Of a stretch of 64,000 nucleotides of DNA, positions 10,453 to 20,871 are shown one piece after another (position 1 is the first letter of the stretch; every line of letters starts with the position of its first letter). The notes below the pieces were generated by a model. The model ran no database searches and was not told the DNA's origin. It saw only the letters and a program-made list of their open reading frames with translations. Location of the stretch: NCBI GenBank assembly GCA_033439265.1, contig JAVTVX010000034.1, positions 17,436,501-17,500,500 on the forward strand. The letters are read 5' to 3'. A program made the translations under genes and the position numbers. The stretch comes from Dillenia suffruticosa. Lineage: Eukaryota > Streptophyta > Magnoliopsida > Dilleniales > Dilleniaceae.

Positions 10453-11570
10453 CATTAGCCCTTGGTTTGAGCTTTCCAAATCGTCCATGTGGAAAATGTT
10501 CCTTACGGAGATGAATCCATACCAAATCTCCTTCTTTAAAATGTGCAGGCTTTTGAAATTGATCGGCTTGTTTCTTAAATTTTCATTTTGTTGATGTATA
10601 TTTTTGCAAACCTCATCATGCAAGTGTTGAATCTGTTTTATCCTTTCTTGAGTAAATGAGTGATTATTTGTAATAAGAGCAAGGTCCAACAGGCTAATAG
10701 AGTTCATACTGTATATAACTTCGAATGGACTTGTTCCCATAGTTTTGCTTTGTGATTGGTTGTAAGAAACTCTACCTGAGGTAATATGAGATCCCATTGA
10801 TAAATACTCTTTTGCATGAAAAACCTCAATAAATTTCCCAAACTCCAGTTGACAACCTTAGTTTGACCATCAATATGTGGATAATAAGTGGAATTGAATT
10901 GAAGGGTAGCTCCAAGCTTCCTCCAAGGATTCACCAAAAGTGACTCATGAATTTTTGAATCACGATCAGAGGTAATGGTTTTTGGAATACCATAAAGTTT
11001 GACAATCTCCTTGAAAATAAAGATATACAATATGAGTAGCATCCAAAGTTTTGAGACATGGAACGAAATACGCCATTTTTGAAATCGATCAACCATTACC
11101 ATAATTGAGTCTTTGTTCTTTTGAGTCCTTGGTAAGCCTACCACAAAATAAATGTTTATTTCTTCCCAAGGTTTATTAGGAATAGGAAGTGGGACATATA
11201 GACCCATGTTTTGTACATGTCTTTAGCTATGTGATAGATTCAACAACGTTTGACATGTTTTGAAACATCTTGAGTCATATTCAGCCAATAAAATTTTACC
11301 TCAAAAAGAGCAAGAGTTTTAGCATGCCCAAAATGGCCTCCAAGTTCGCCTACATGAGCCTTCTACAAAAAAGGAGGAATGCACAATCGATTGTTTTTGA
11401 AAAGAAACATATCTTGCAAGAAGAAATCATTTATAACTCCTTGAATACATTGACTCCAGATCTTGGAAAAATTGAAGTCTTCCTTATAAAGTTCCTTAAT
11501 CTTTCGAATCCTAACATCAATACTTGCATTGAAGAGAGCAACGCATATCTCCTACTTAAAGGATCGGCAA
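10440..11570 (-). pseudogene. gypsy integrase remnant
   Basis: The integrase runs from the HHCC finger region (CQTLLNLSHS near 11250) through LPIPNKPWEEINIYFVVGLP and MVMVDRFQKW (11190-11080), SDRDSKIHE near 10965 and HIDGQTKVVN near 10880, to the C-terminal ILKKEIWYGFISVRNIFHMD segment ending near 10455. The first catalytic Asp (usually MDF) is Tyr here (IYF), so the enzyme would be dead even without the frameshifts. Confidence 0.87.
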
Positions 11571-11571
11571 C

Positions 11572-11925
11572 CTAATTTTGAGCTCCACTTTTGTGTTTGA
11601 TCACGCAGGTATAAGCTTGAAGAAACTCTACCCATTTTAGGGCCTCATGATATGAAAAAAGAACAAACTCCTTTGATATGAGATAATGTCTCCAATTGGT
11701 TAAGGCTCGAACAATGGTGTAGAGTTTTTTGTCATAGGTCGAGTAATTTCTTCGTGAACCATTCAATTTCTCACTGAAATAGGCGATTGGCTTGCCCTCT
11801 TGAGAAACAACAGCTCCAATCCTTACATTCAAGGTATCAGAACATAACTCAAATACTTTATTGAAGTCAGGTAGTGCAAGAATAGGTGCTGTTGTCATTT
11901 TTCTTTTGGTCTGCTTAAAACTCAT
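11572..11925 (-). pseudogene. gypsy RNase H remnant
   Basis: An open minus-strand frame of 117 residues with TTAPILALPDFNKVFEL, GKPIAYFSEKL and YDKKLYTIVRALTNWRHYL. These are the RNase H landmarks that follow a gypsy RT. The first catalytic Asp (usually E-x-D/CDAS) appears as CSDT. Confidence 0.88.
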
Positions 11926-11999
11926 TTGGATACTATCATTCCATGCAAACTCTTTCTCCTTTATGGTCTCAGTAATAGGGCCAACAAGAGTATTAAATC

Positions 12000-12690
12000 C
12001 TATAATAAATCAACGGTAGAAATATGCTAGCCCATGGAAACTCCAAACCTCTTAAAAGGATCTAGGCATGGGCCAATTAGCTTCCACCTTACTTGAGTCG
12101 ATAGTAAGGCCTTCCTAAGAAATGACATACCCCAAAAAAATGACACTAATTGTAAGAAAGTGATACTTCTAGAGATTAGCATAAAATCGTTGTTCTTAAA
12201 ACATCTTAAAGACTTCACGTAAATGCTCCAAATGCTCTTTCATGCTTTTGATATAAACTAATATGTCATCAAAATAGACTACTAGGAACTTGCTGATAAA
12301 AGTCCTAAAGATGTGGGGTCATAAAACATTACAAGTGCTCGGAGCATTAGCGAGTCCGAAAGGTATTACCCTCCATTCATAAAGGCCATCCCTTGTTTTG
12401 AAAGCCGTTTTCCATTCATCTCTTGGGCACATCTGAATTTGATGATATCCACTCCTAAGGTCGATCTTGGAGAAGATAGATGAACCATGGAGTTGATTGA
12501 GAAGATGGTCAAGACGACTAATTAGAAATCGATATTTGATTGTGATCTTATTTACTTCTTGACTGTCTATACATTTTTGCCACGAACCATCTTTTTTTTG
12601 GCACCAAGATAGTGGGAATTGAACATGGACTTAAGCTTTCTCTAATCAAGTCCTTTTGCAAAAGCTCTTCAACTTGCTGTTGTAATTCTT
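12000..12690 (-). pseudogene. gypsy reverse transcriptase remnant
   Basis: The minus strand reads, with frame changes, MCHKKHEELQQQVEELLQK near 12710-12655, then [17 protein letters not shown] near 12600-12548 and [12 protein letters not shown] at 12549-12520. [20 protein letters not shown] follows at 12514-12460 and VYFDDILVYIKSMKEH at about 12274-12230, so the F/YxDD catalytic motif is present. Stops and frameshifts exclude function. Confidence 0.83.
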
Positions 12691-13330
12691 CATGCTTCTT
12701 GTGACACATGCGAATTTATGTTGTGCTGAATTTTTCTCATGGGCGAAAATCTAGAGGGGATTTCATCAGGAACAACATCATGGAATTCCTTAAGCAAATG
12801 TTGTAATTCTAATAGAGTATACTCTCGAATTTTATTTTCCTCCAAGAGTACAATTGTAGAGGCATCAGTAGTGTGGTCCACCATTTGGAGGAATTTAGAT
12901 TGTGAAAGAAAAAAATTTTCCTCTACCCTATTCGATGGTAAAGATTCGTTTTGCATCCTATAAGGCGCCAACGTAATCTTGATACCATCCTTGACAAAGG
13001 AATAAGTGTTTTTAAAGCCATCATATGTTACCTTCCTGTCATACAACCAGGGTCTGCGAAGACGCAAATGATAGGTATCTATAGGAACCACGACACAGAG
13101 AATTTCATCCTTATAATGGTGGCTAATCGAGACCTAGACCAAATAGCATTTGTCAACACATATACCATTGCCCTTTTTAAGCCATAAAAGCTAATAAGGT
13201 TCTGGATGGTTCTCCATCTTGAGTTACAACATGTTAATCATGGTAGTTGAAATGACATTTTTGCAACTTCCGCTATCAATAATCACCGTGCACACCTTCC
13301 CGTTCGAAGTACTACAGGTATGAAATACAT
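12690..13330 (-). pseudogene. gypsy aspartic protease and linker
   Basis: The minus strand at about 13285-13215 gives CTVIIDSGSCKNVISTTM, with the protease DSG triad. After a degraded segment comes LRLRRPWLYDRKVTYDGFKN (13064-13005), the conserved region at the end of the protease. The frame from 13091 to 12690 is open for 133 residues and leads into the RT. Confidence 0.87.
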
Positions 13331-13429
13331 TATGGTGGAGCCACTGATTATCTTGAGTATGATCAGCCTGCAAAAGACTTCGAACAATAAGTGCTTTTCT
13401 CCTTGGTCACCACAGGTAAGTACATCCTA

Positions 13430-14000
13430 TTCATCCTTCTTCATAGGAATCAAAGATTGGTTCATCTTTACTTTCCTTTACCAAGGAAATTATCTTTCGG
13501 TTTGGGCATTTGGAAGCGATGAGGCTGAATCCTCAACACTTAAAGCACTATTTGGAATTAGAAGTTTTAAGAGGATTATCCACCGGTTTTTGTGAGAATT
13601 TTGTTGAAGTAGTCTTGCTTATCGAGGCTAGCCTAGAGGCTAAGGCATAGCCCTAATTATAGACTCCTTCGTTAGTTGCTGATCTATGAGTCCCCATCTC
13701 TTTGAGTTGTTTTTCCACATAATAAGCCAATTTGCTAACATCTTCAAAAGTCCAATAAGGCTATAATTGGACTATATTCTTGATATCAGATCAAAGACCC
13801 CCAAGATTTCGTACAATATAGTTTGCTCCTTGGGCTACATGAAATCACACTTCATCGTGAGATGCTCAAATTCGACCATATACTCCTCCACGGTCATCTC
13901 GTCCTACTTGAAATTGAAGAGCAGATGGAATGAATCTTGCTTGTAACTAGTAGGAAGATATCAATCACTTAGTTGCTGTAACAAAGCTAGAGGAGCACAA
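13430..14000 (-). pseudogene. gypsy gag and zinc knuckle remnant
   Basis: Minus-strand MTVEEYMVEFEHLTMKCDFM near 13905-13845 is a retrotransposon gag motif. A knuckle CFKCxGFSLIASKC (normally C-x2-C-x4-H-x4-C, with His replaced) is at about 13552-13508. Several stops occur between these landmarks. Confidence 0.8.
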
Positions 14001-14084
14001 CGGAGCCCTCTGAAATTTTAAGAAAAAATTATATTTTAAAACATTTTAAGAAAATTTTTAAAAAATGACATGTGGCCCAAGATG

Positions 14085-16560
14085 ACTTTCAAGGCATGAT
14101 TGGTCTTTAAAAGTTGTAATCCATTTGCGACCAATCGGTTTCACACCTTTAGGCAATAGGACAAGATTCATTCATAGCATTGAGCCACTTTTGAGAGTTG
14201 GGGCTTTCAATGGTCCAATGTCTACATCATGTACTTAGAGAAAGATGATGTAATCATCGAAAAATGCACTTATGCTCTCTCTAGTGGATCTTCTTAACGA
14301 CATGTGTTCTTGAGATTGTTGAGTTTGTTCTTCAAGAAAGCATGTTGATCTTGATAAAGGAAATTTATATTTTCAACATTGTTTTGTTATTCTGGAGTTG
14401 CTTCTTGAATGATGTTACAAAGAGAAGCTTAATCTTGGTCAATAACAAACATAGGGAAAAAAAACATATTAATACAAAGTTTCCAATTATTTCTTTCCTC
14501 CCAAACTCAAAATCATTAAAGAATTGGGCATTTCCTGTCTCATAGAAGAATATAGTTATAAGATTATAAAACTTAAGATCTTGAAATCATTCAAGGTACT
14601 CAACAAAATAGCTATTAATCATTCTTGAGTTCAATCTCTTTTCATTTAACCAACAAGGCTTTGCCTCATACAGACAATCCCAAATATGTAAACATTTAAT
14701 AATAAGCTTCCTAACTATCCATAATTCATATGGGGTTTTAGTCATTGCCTTAGAACTCTATTCACGATGTAAAACGCCTTTTCCCATAGTGAATCTAATA
14801 AAATAATATAACTAATCGTACTTCTTGCCATATCCTTTAATGTTTGGTTTCTTCTCTCAACAATACCATTCATATTAGGGCTCCTTGATATGGTGTACTC
14901 TAGGACAATACCATATTCCTTTAGGAATTTGACGAATATGTTCACCTCGTCATATCGATTATCGTATTTACCACTACGATCAGGCCTCACACTTTTAATC
15001 CTATTCTTGAGTTGATTCTCGACTTCAGTTTTGAAAGTCTTGAACATATCTACTGTTTGAGACTTCTAATGAATAAGACAAAGATACCCATAAGGTGAGA
15101 AATTGTTTATGAAGGTAATAAAATATTGTTGACTATTCCAAAAAACTATAGATAATAGCTCACAAATATTTGTATATATTAGTTTTAAGATGTCTGAAGA
15201 TCTTTCGGCATCTAACCTCCTTATTTTGTCCATTTCCATTTAATGTACTCAACATGAACTTGAAAGTTTAACAAATCAAAGGGATCAAGAATTTCATCTG
15301 ACACAAAATTTTGAGTTATTTGTTTAAACATGTGCCCTGAAATGATATAAAATTCTCATTCGTTAACTTCCTTTTAATATCATGTGAATAGGCATGCAAC
15401 GTTTCACTTGTGAATCAACATACAAGATTTCATTAAATGAGGCAGTTGTATCAAGCAAGTAAAGGTTAATATACCCAAATAAAGAACTGGAACCAAGAAG
15501 TTTTTGAATCATGAAAAAGACTAAATTGACCATTTCCAAAAGAAAAAGAGTAACCAACTCTATTCAATACAAACATGGAAATCATATTCTGTCTAAATGA
15601 TGATACAATAAGAGTATCATTCAAATTCAAATAAAATCCAATCTTTAACGATAACTGAAAAGTCCCTATTAGCTTAATTTCAATTAACTTGCCACCCCCA
15701 CGTAGATGTATCTTTCACCACACGGCTTTTGGTAGTTTAGTTAACCGAGCATTCATGCACTTATGTGAGTAGTAGCAACCGAATCTAACCACCAAGTATA
15801 TTTGAGTACCAATTTAAATTAACATCAAAATGAAACAAAATAAGAATAATACCTTTCTTTACATGCAAAGCATGATACTTGGTGTATTGTTTCCTTTTGT
15901 GAAAAGTACTACCACAGAAGAAATAAGCAAATTCTTCAATTTGCCTTTTTTGCTATGATGGAGTAACCATAACTTTCTTCTCCTTCTTCCTCTTATTGTT
16001 ATTACTCTGAGATATTGAAGTCAAATTAGCACTCATAGTCTTCTCTTACTTTAATCTCTTTCTTGTTATACGCAATGTGAAATAAGTTTATTAAGAATCT
16101 ATTTCTTCTTTTGATGGTTATAACTGATTTTGAATTGAGTGAATTGTGTAGGAAGAGAAATCAAAATCAAATACCTAAGCAAGTGCAACAAACATCTCTA
16201 CATTTAGAGTTTTCAATTTTAATGCAAGATGGAACATTTCCCTAATGTACTCCCTAAGATTCCCTTTGTCTTGGAGACAAGACTTCCCGATGAGTTGGAA
16301 CAGTTTGGCATCAATTTCTTTGGACATTGTGCTCATGAATGTTTGCGGAACTGCATATTTCATAATTATAAGATTTACACGATTTGAGCGGCCCACTTCT
16401 CTAAATTTCTCTTATCATCAGATGAACTTGTATACGTAAAAGTAATGAATCACTCAACTCAAAGAGCACGATCTAAATCCATGCAACTAAGAAGAAGTAT
16501 AACGTTGTCTTTCCGATTCTTAAAATTTGTGCAGTACATATAGATGGAGTTAATGTTCAC
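14085..16560 (-). mobile_element. Ty1/copia remnant, antisense (gag, protease region, integrase, RT start)
   Basis: Read from high to low coordinates: gag (16396-16175, KLFQLIGKSC and NLREYIREMFHLALKLKTL); the region before the integrase (about 15740-15480, FQLSLKIGFYLNLNDTLIV and GYSFSFGNGQFSLFHDS); integrase (15047-14742, RSGKYDNRYDE, GIVLEYTISRSPNMNGIVER and NQTLKDMARSTIS); TPYELWIVRK and KPCWLNEKRLNSR (14735-14640); and the RT start (RRSTRERIS near 14300, LLPKGVKPIGRKWIT near 14130). The RT is cut at about 14085 next to the gypsy gag. Multiple frameshifts; no LTRs recognised. Confidence 0.83.
14742..15047 (-). pseudogene. copia integrase core fragment
   Basis: A 101-residue open stretch on the minus strand carries the second half of a copia integrase. 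The second-Asp region reads VRPDRSGKYD and the Glu region MNGIVERRNQTL. It lies in the antisense copia remnant and is the best preserved part of that element. Confidence 0.87.
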
Positions 16561-16680
16561 AAATATTATGGCTATAGAAGTATTCATTGAGTAAAGAACA
16601 AAATAAACAAAACAACAAGTTCATAATCAAAACCTAAATTCAATGTGAATAATAAATACAAATAATGACAAGTCCCATAT

Positions 16681-17138
16681 AATGTTATCAGAACCGTACC
16701 GTGTATTGACCCGTAAAATTCAAAAATATAGTTGAACCGATTGGACCATGGATCAATATGGTCGAACCGCTGATTTTTTAATAATAATTATATATATATA
16801 TAATCAATAATTATTTTTAAAACTCATATTGATAATTAAGAATTAAATAACTAAATTATAAAGTCATATAAAATATAAATTAAAATCATAATATCAAAAA
16901 TTGATAGTCTCACATCTCATAGAAATTAAAAAAAAAAATCTTAAAAAAAATATTTTTTCAGGTTTTAACCTAGACTGCGATTTTTTAAAACTGGCAGTTT
17001 AACCTTGGTTCACGGTTGAACCACCGGTTCAGTTTGGTTCAATTGTAAAACGGTATTTTTATTCAACCGAACCATAAAATTATTAAAAGAAGGGTTGAAT
17101 CGGTTGAACCGACGGTTCGGTCCGATTTTAATAACATT
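16681..17138. mobile_element. MITE with AATGTTAT termini
   Basis: The left end AATGTTATCAGAACCGTACC pairs with the inverted right end, which reads AATGTTATTAAAATCGGACC. Arms rich in GAACCG and CGGTTGAACC flank an AT-rich core, and no coding frame is present. Flanks GTCCCATAT and GTCTCATCA could be a decayed 9-bp target duplication offset by one base, which would suggest a Mutator- or hAT-like family. The MITE call is good; the superfamily is not settled. Confidence 0.6.
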
Positions 17139-18136
17139 GGTCTCATCACAAGGAATCTTGCACAAGATTAAAATTTTATCTTTAGATAGAAAAATCATTA
17201 TAAGAGTACTCTTGGCCAAGAAATCAAATATTGACAATAAATTCATATCAAATAGTAAGCCTTTGCTTGTGCTGACTTAATGCTCTCATGAAAAAACTAA
17301 TAATTGTTACATATTTATTAACACAGTTGTCTTTGAATTTCAGCCAAATGATAACCTTCCTTTGGGTAGTCTTATCTGCATAAAACCTAAACACAAAACC
17401 ATCGTAATATTTTAAATTAATCAATCTACATAAAAAAGATTACTTTGGTTACATGTTACCTCAATTAATTAATTTAAAAATATTAGACAACTAAAATTGT
17501 CTAAATCTGAATTTAAAACCTTAGAAAAATATATACACACATAGATGCGTGTAGATGTATGATATATGAACCAATTAATCATTAAGTCTTCAAAGTCTTC
17601 AACTTGATTAAATTTATACAAAATATATGTAAATTTGTATATACCAATTGATGATCGTAGATATTCAAATTGTGATTTATTTGCAAACAAAAAAATAAAT
17701 TTATTATAATTTGTCATGAGTTCGATTCGTAACTTGAGCATAGAACAGATTACGTTGGGAGGATAATCAGCTAAATGAATCATTACAAATCTCGGATCGA
17801 ATTAATTGAAATATGACTCCGGATACCAATTAATATAATACAAAAAAAAAAAAACACACACACACATATACATACATGTGTATATGTTAGAAATAAGAAT
17901 TTAAGATTTCCACACATAATAACTCAAACTCAATGACATAATTTGATCTCATTTAATATCAAACTCTATTAAATCACTTTAATTTGAGATAAACCTTTTA
18001 ATACCATATAAAATACAATGATTATTTATATAATATATATAATATACTCGTGTGAAACGATCGTTTTTATAGTTAAAAAGACCAAGACAAACCAAGTTGA
18101 AAACAGGTCAGGCCATAGCCGTCTATCATATTTGCC

Positions 18137-18179
<43 letters not shown>

Positions 18180-18590
18180 CCAATTTGTTTTCCTTTCTAA
18201 CATGCCCTTACAGTGATTTGAATTAGTTTGAGCTTAAAATATATCCATCCCTCCCCAATTTTGCTGTCTCTTTCTTCGACTCTTTCTGTGAGATCTCTCT
18301 CTTCTCCCGCATACACACCACGTGTATTTATGGGCATGTATTCTGTGTGCGCTCCGAAGCGAGAAAACCCCATACCACTCACTCAAACAACTCATGCCAA
18401 ACAGTTGCCCTATATGTACAATGTGAAGCCATTTGGTCAATTCAGTGTGATCAAAAATTTCAAAGAGGTCCTTCATCCAACAATATAATTAGTGAAATTG
18501 AATAATATCTACGGGGTAAACATAAGTCACTCATTACATCAGGGGCTATGGGGTTTTCTCTACGCAGATCTCCGGTTAGTGCCGTGGCCC
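17139..18590. other. Intergenic AT-rich stretch, no gene seen
   Basis: No ORF with recognisable content. It holds a CA/TA microsatellite at about 17853-17885 and a pure TA run at 18141-18173. Short ORFs at 18228-18488 and on the opposite strand are without domain features. This region separates the transposon cluster from the 3' side of the GAMYB gene. Confidence 0.5.
18141..18173. repeat. TA dinucleotide microsatellite
   Basis: About sixteen uninterrupted TA units between TTGCCACAATAA and ATTTTCCC. Confidence 0.9.
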
Positions 18591-18995
18591 GGTTGCACAA
18601 AAATGGAAACGAAAAAACGAAAACAGATACAAAATGATATAAAAAAATAACACTTCGTAAAAATAGAAGAAACTGAAACGTGAACAAGCATGTAAATATA
18701 AAAAATATAATTTTTTTAAAAATAAATATTAATTATTTTATGAAAATAGTAAGATAATCATATTTTATAATAAAAATATAAAATGATCAAATATATAATT
18801 ATTAACCATTAAATAAATAAAATAAAAAATAAAAATATAATTAAATAAATAAATAATTTATTAAATATAAAAATACATAAATATAAAAAATATAAAAACT
18901 TTAATATAAATAATAATTAATTTAGTATGTTGAAACGTTACGAAAACGTTTTCAAAATGAAAAAAACATTAGTATTGAAAAATTTCCGTACATCG
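18585..18995. repeat. AT-rich block, candidate MITE
   Basis: The left edge CGGTTGCACAAAAATGGAAAC is loosely mirrored by the right edge ending AAATTTCCGTACATCGC. The core is almost only A and T, with many AAATAAATAA words. It looks like a small inverted-repeat element, but the arms match poorly and no target duplication is clear. Confidence 0.3.
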
Positions 18996-19268
18996 CAGAT
19001 AGCCACACCACCAAATAGTGGCACCTTGGAGATTCCCCTAACATGGTGCATCATGTGGAATCACAAAATTTTTGTGCGTGATCTCAATTCAACCAACCAA
19101 CCACAAATTATAAACCGAAATGGATCCATATAGTCCTGACTCACAAAAAAGAAAAAAAAACCCATAGTATGGATAAACTTACACGATATTTTGCCGTTAC
19201 TAAAAATTACACGCAGGCATGAGATTTAGTCCTTCAAAGAGGTCCTTATAAAATTACGTAATATTTTA

Positions 19269-19376
19269 CTGTTGCGCAAGTCCCAAGCCAATTGTCACAC
19301 ATGCGTTCGTATTACTAGATAATTCCTTGCAACCAAGCTATAGCTCGAGACAATCGGCTTGGGACTTGAGCAACAG
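19269..19376. repeat. Imperfect inverted repeat, 28-bp arms
   Basis: Arms 19269-19296 and 19349-19376 are complementary at 26 of 28 positions by hand alignment, separated by 52 bp. The shared core is CAAGTCCCAAGCC and its complement. Transcribed on either strand it would fold into a stable hairpin. It lies about 110 bp beyond the likely end of the GAMYB transcript. It could be a small fold-back element or a small-RNA hairpin; nothing here decides. Confidence 0.6.
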
Positions 19377-19489
19377 AAGTTGGAAGACAATAATTTCTTA
19401 GACATCAATTCTTGTGACTATCCATGGAAGTGTAGAACTAGAACCGGGACCATTCAACTAAAGAATTATGAAATTCTATGCATGCACAT

Positions 19490-19989
19490 GGAAATGAGGA
19501 GAGACCACCACTTTATTCTAAAAAGAATTATGCTAACCTTAATACAACAGGATCTTTGCAGGTAGGAGAAAAGCAAAGTTGACAACATTCACCAGTTAAA
19601 AACTGAAGGGAACAAAAGGGAATTTGAATCTGATGAAACACAATATGAACTAGTCTGTAGAACCAAATGGAGTTTTACCAGATGCCCAAGAACAATGAAC
19701 AAATTCCCACAGAAATCACAAATAAAATGACAGTTGAATCAAAACATTCCCATGGAAACAACTTATCCTACAAATTTAACCACATCACGATTCCATCTGA
19801 ATGCCCACAAAGTTCAATGTTTGCATACGTGCAGTGCACCATTGAAAAAGCAGGGCATTAATGCCACAAATGAAGAACAATGACTCACGAACTGACTCCA
19901 TACTGACCTTTTCACCGATCCCTGTTGAAACTGTGTTTGATTTCTCCACATTAAATGAATTTTCTGAGTCAATTCACAGTATGATGATT
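19490..19989 (-). other. Probable 3' UTR of GAMYB gene
   Basis: The roughly 500 bp after the minus-strand stop codon lack transposon-like sequence and keep an even base composition. A minus-strand AATAAA lies at 19517-19512 and is the best polyadenylation signal in reach. The end point is inferred from that signal. Confidence 0.5.
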
Positions 19990-20297
19990 CTAAGGAAGTT
20001 CAGACATTTGACAGACAGCTGGCATATTGCTCCATTCACAAGGCAGTCCCCAGCCTTGACTTGATGTATGGGTCTCTGCAGCCATGTCCTTGTGGTTACT
20101 GCTAAAGTCGTCTCCAAGAAGGGCAGCTATAGCATCTGTCATAATGGTTTGATCCTTGACACAAAGGGTGCTGTGCTCAAACCAATCCGAAGCAAGTAAA
20201 GCATCAGGCCTGGAAACATTCAAGTCGTTGAAAATCTTCTTTGTTTCCTTCTCAGAAGTAAAAATGTGCTCAACAGGTTCTGACTTCACACTGGATC
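19990..20297 (-). CDS. GAMYB: GAMYB coding exon 3 (C-terminal region)
   Basis: It starts after the acceptor GAGTTGCAG with two bases completing the split Gly codon, then [12 protein letters not shown], and ends with [12 protein letters not shown] and TAG at 19992-19990. The acidic and Ser-rich C-terminal segment ([12 protein letters not shown]) resembles the distal activation part of GAMYB proteins. Its acceptor lies only about 100 bp from the gypsy 5' LTR. Confidence 0.88.
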
Positions 20298-20829
20298 CTG
20301 CAACTCAGTGTCAAACAAGAAATTCTAATTCATGGCGCAGTTATCGGATTAATTGCAGGAGTCCAGAAATAGATAGGTAATGATGTGGAAAATGAGGGAG
20401 TATGTTACGAAAGGATCTACAGATGTCCAGCTGGGTAATGAAGTGGCACCAAAGGATGAAGTAGTTGCTGACCAAGCAGATGAGGTGGCGGAACCTAGAA
20501 AACTGATGGTATATCAGGGCTGAAGGCATGGAAGGGGAAGATAACAGTTTGTTGTTAGGAGAGAATATAGAATAGAATATGAGATTCTTAAGCAGTTAGG
20601 AGAGAATATGGGAGGGAAAAGTAAGCTATAAATAAGGGAGAATGACCGAAGGAGAGGGAGGAAAAAAATAGTGTAGCTTTCGGCTGAGTGCTGGGCAGTC
20701 TTGCTCTTAGTGGCAGACTGATTTATTTTTTTTCTGTAATTTTTCCGCTTTCAATGAAAGGGGGTTCTTGATCTTTCAAGAGCTTATGGTTCTTCATCTT
20801 TTTCTTTCCTAATATTTTGGTCTGACCTG

Positions 20830-20871
<42 letters not shown>

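Larger units (their letters stand above)
10440..14000 (-). mobile_element. Ty3/gypsy retrotransposon remnant, antisense (gag to integrase)
   Basis: Minus-strand order from 14000 down: gag, CCHC knuckle, aspartic protease, RT, RNase H, integrase; this is the gypsy order. All domains carry stops or frameshifts. No LTRs were recognised: the 5' side abuts an antisense copia RT (about 14000-14085) and the 3' side joins the old copia at about 10445. The separate domains are listed below. Confidence 0.88.

Noticed and set aside
16681..17138. Considered as hAT with a clear 8-bp duplication
   Set aside because: Flanks match only loosely with an offset, so only a generic MITE call is made.
18228..18488. 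ORFs on both strands near 18.2-18.5 kb
   Set aside because: Overlapping frames without motifs in AT-rich spacer beside microsatellites.
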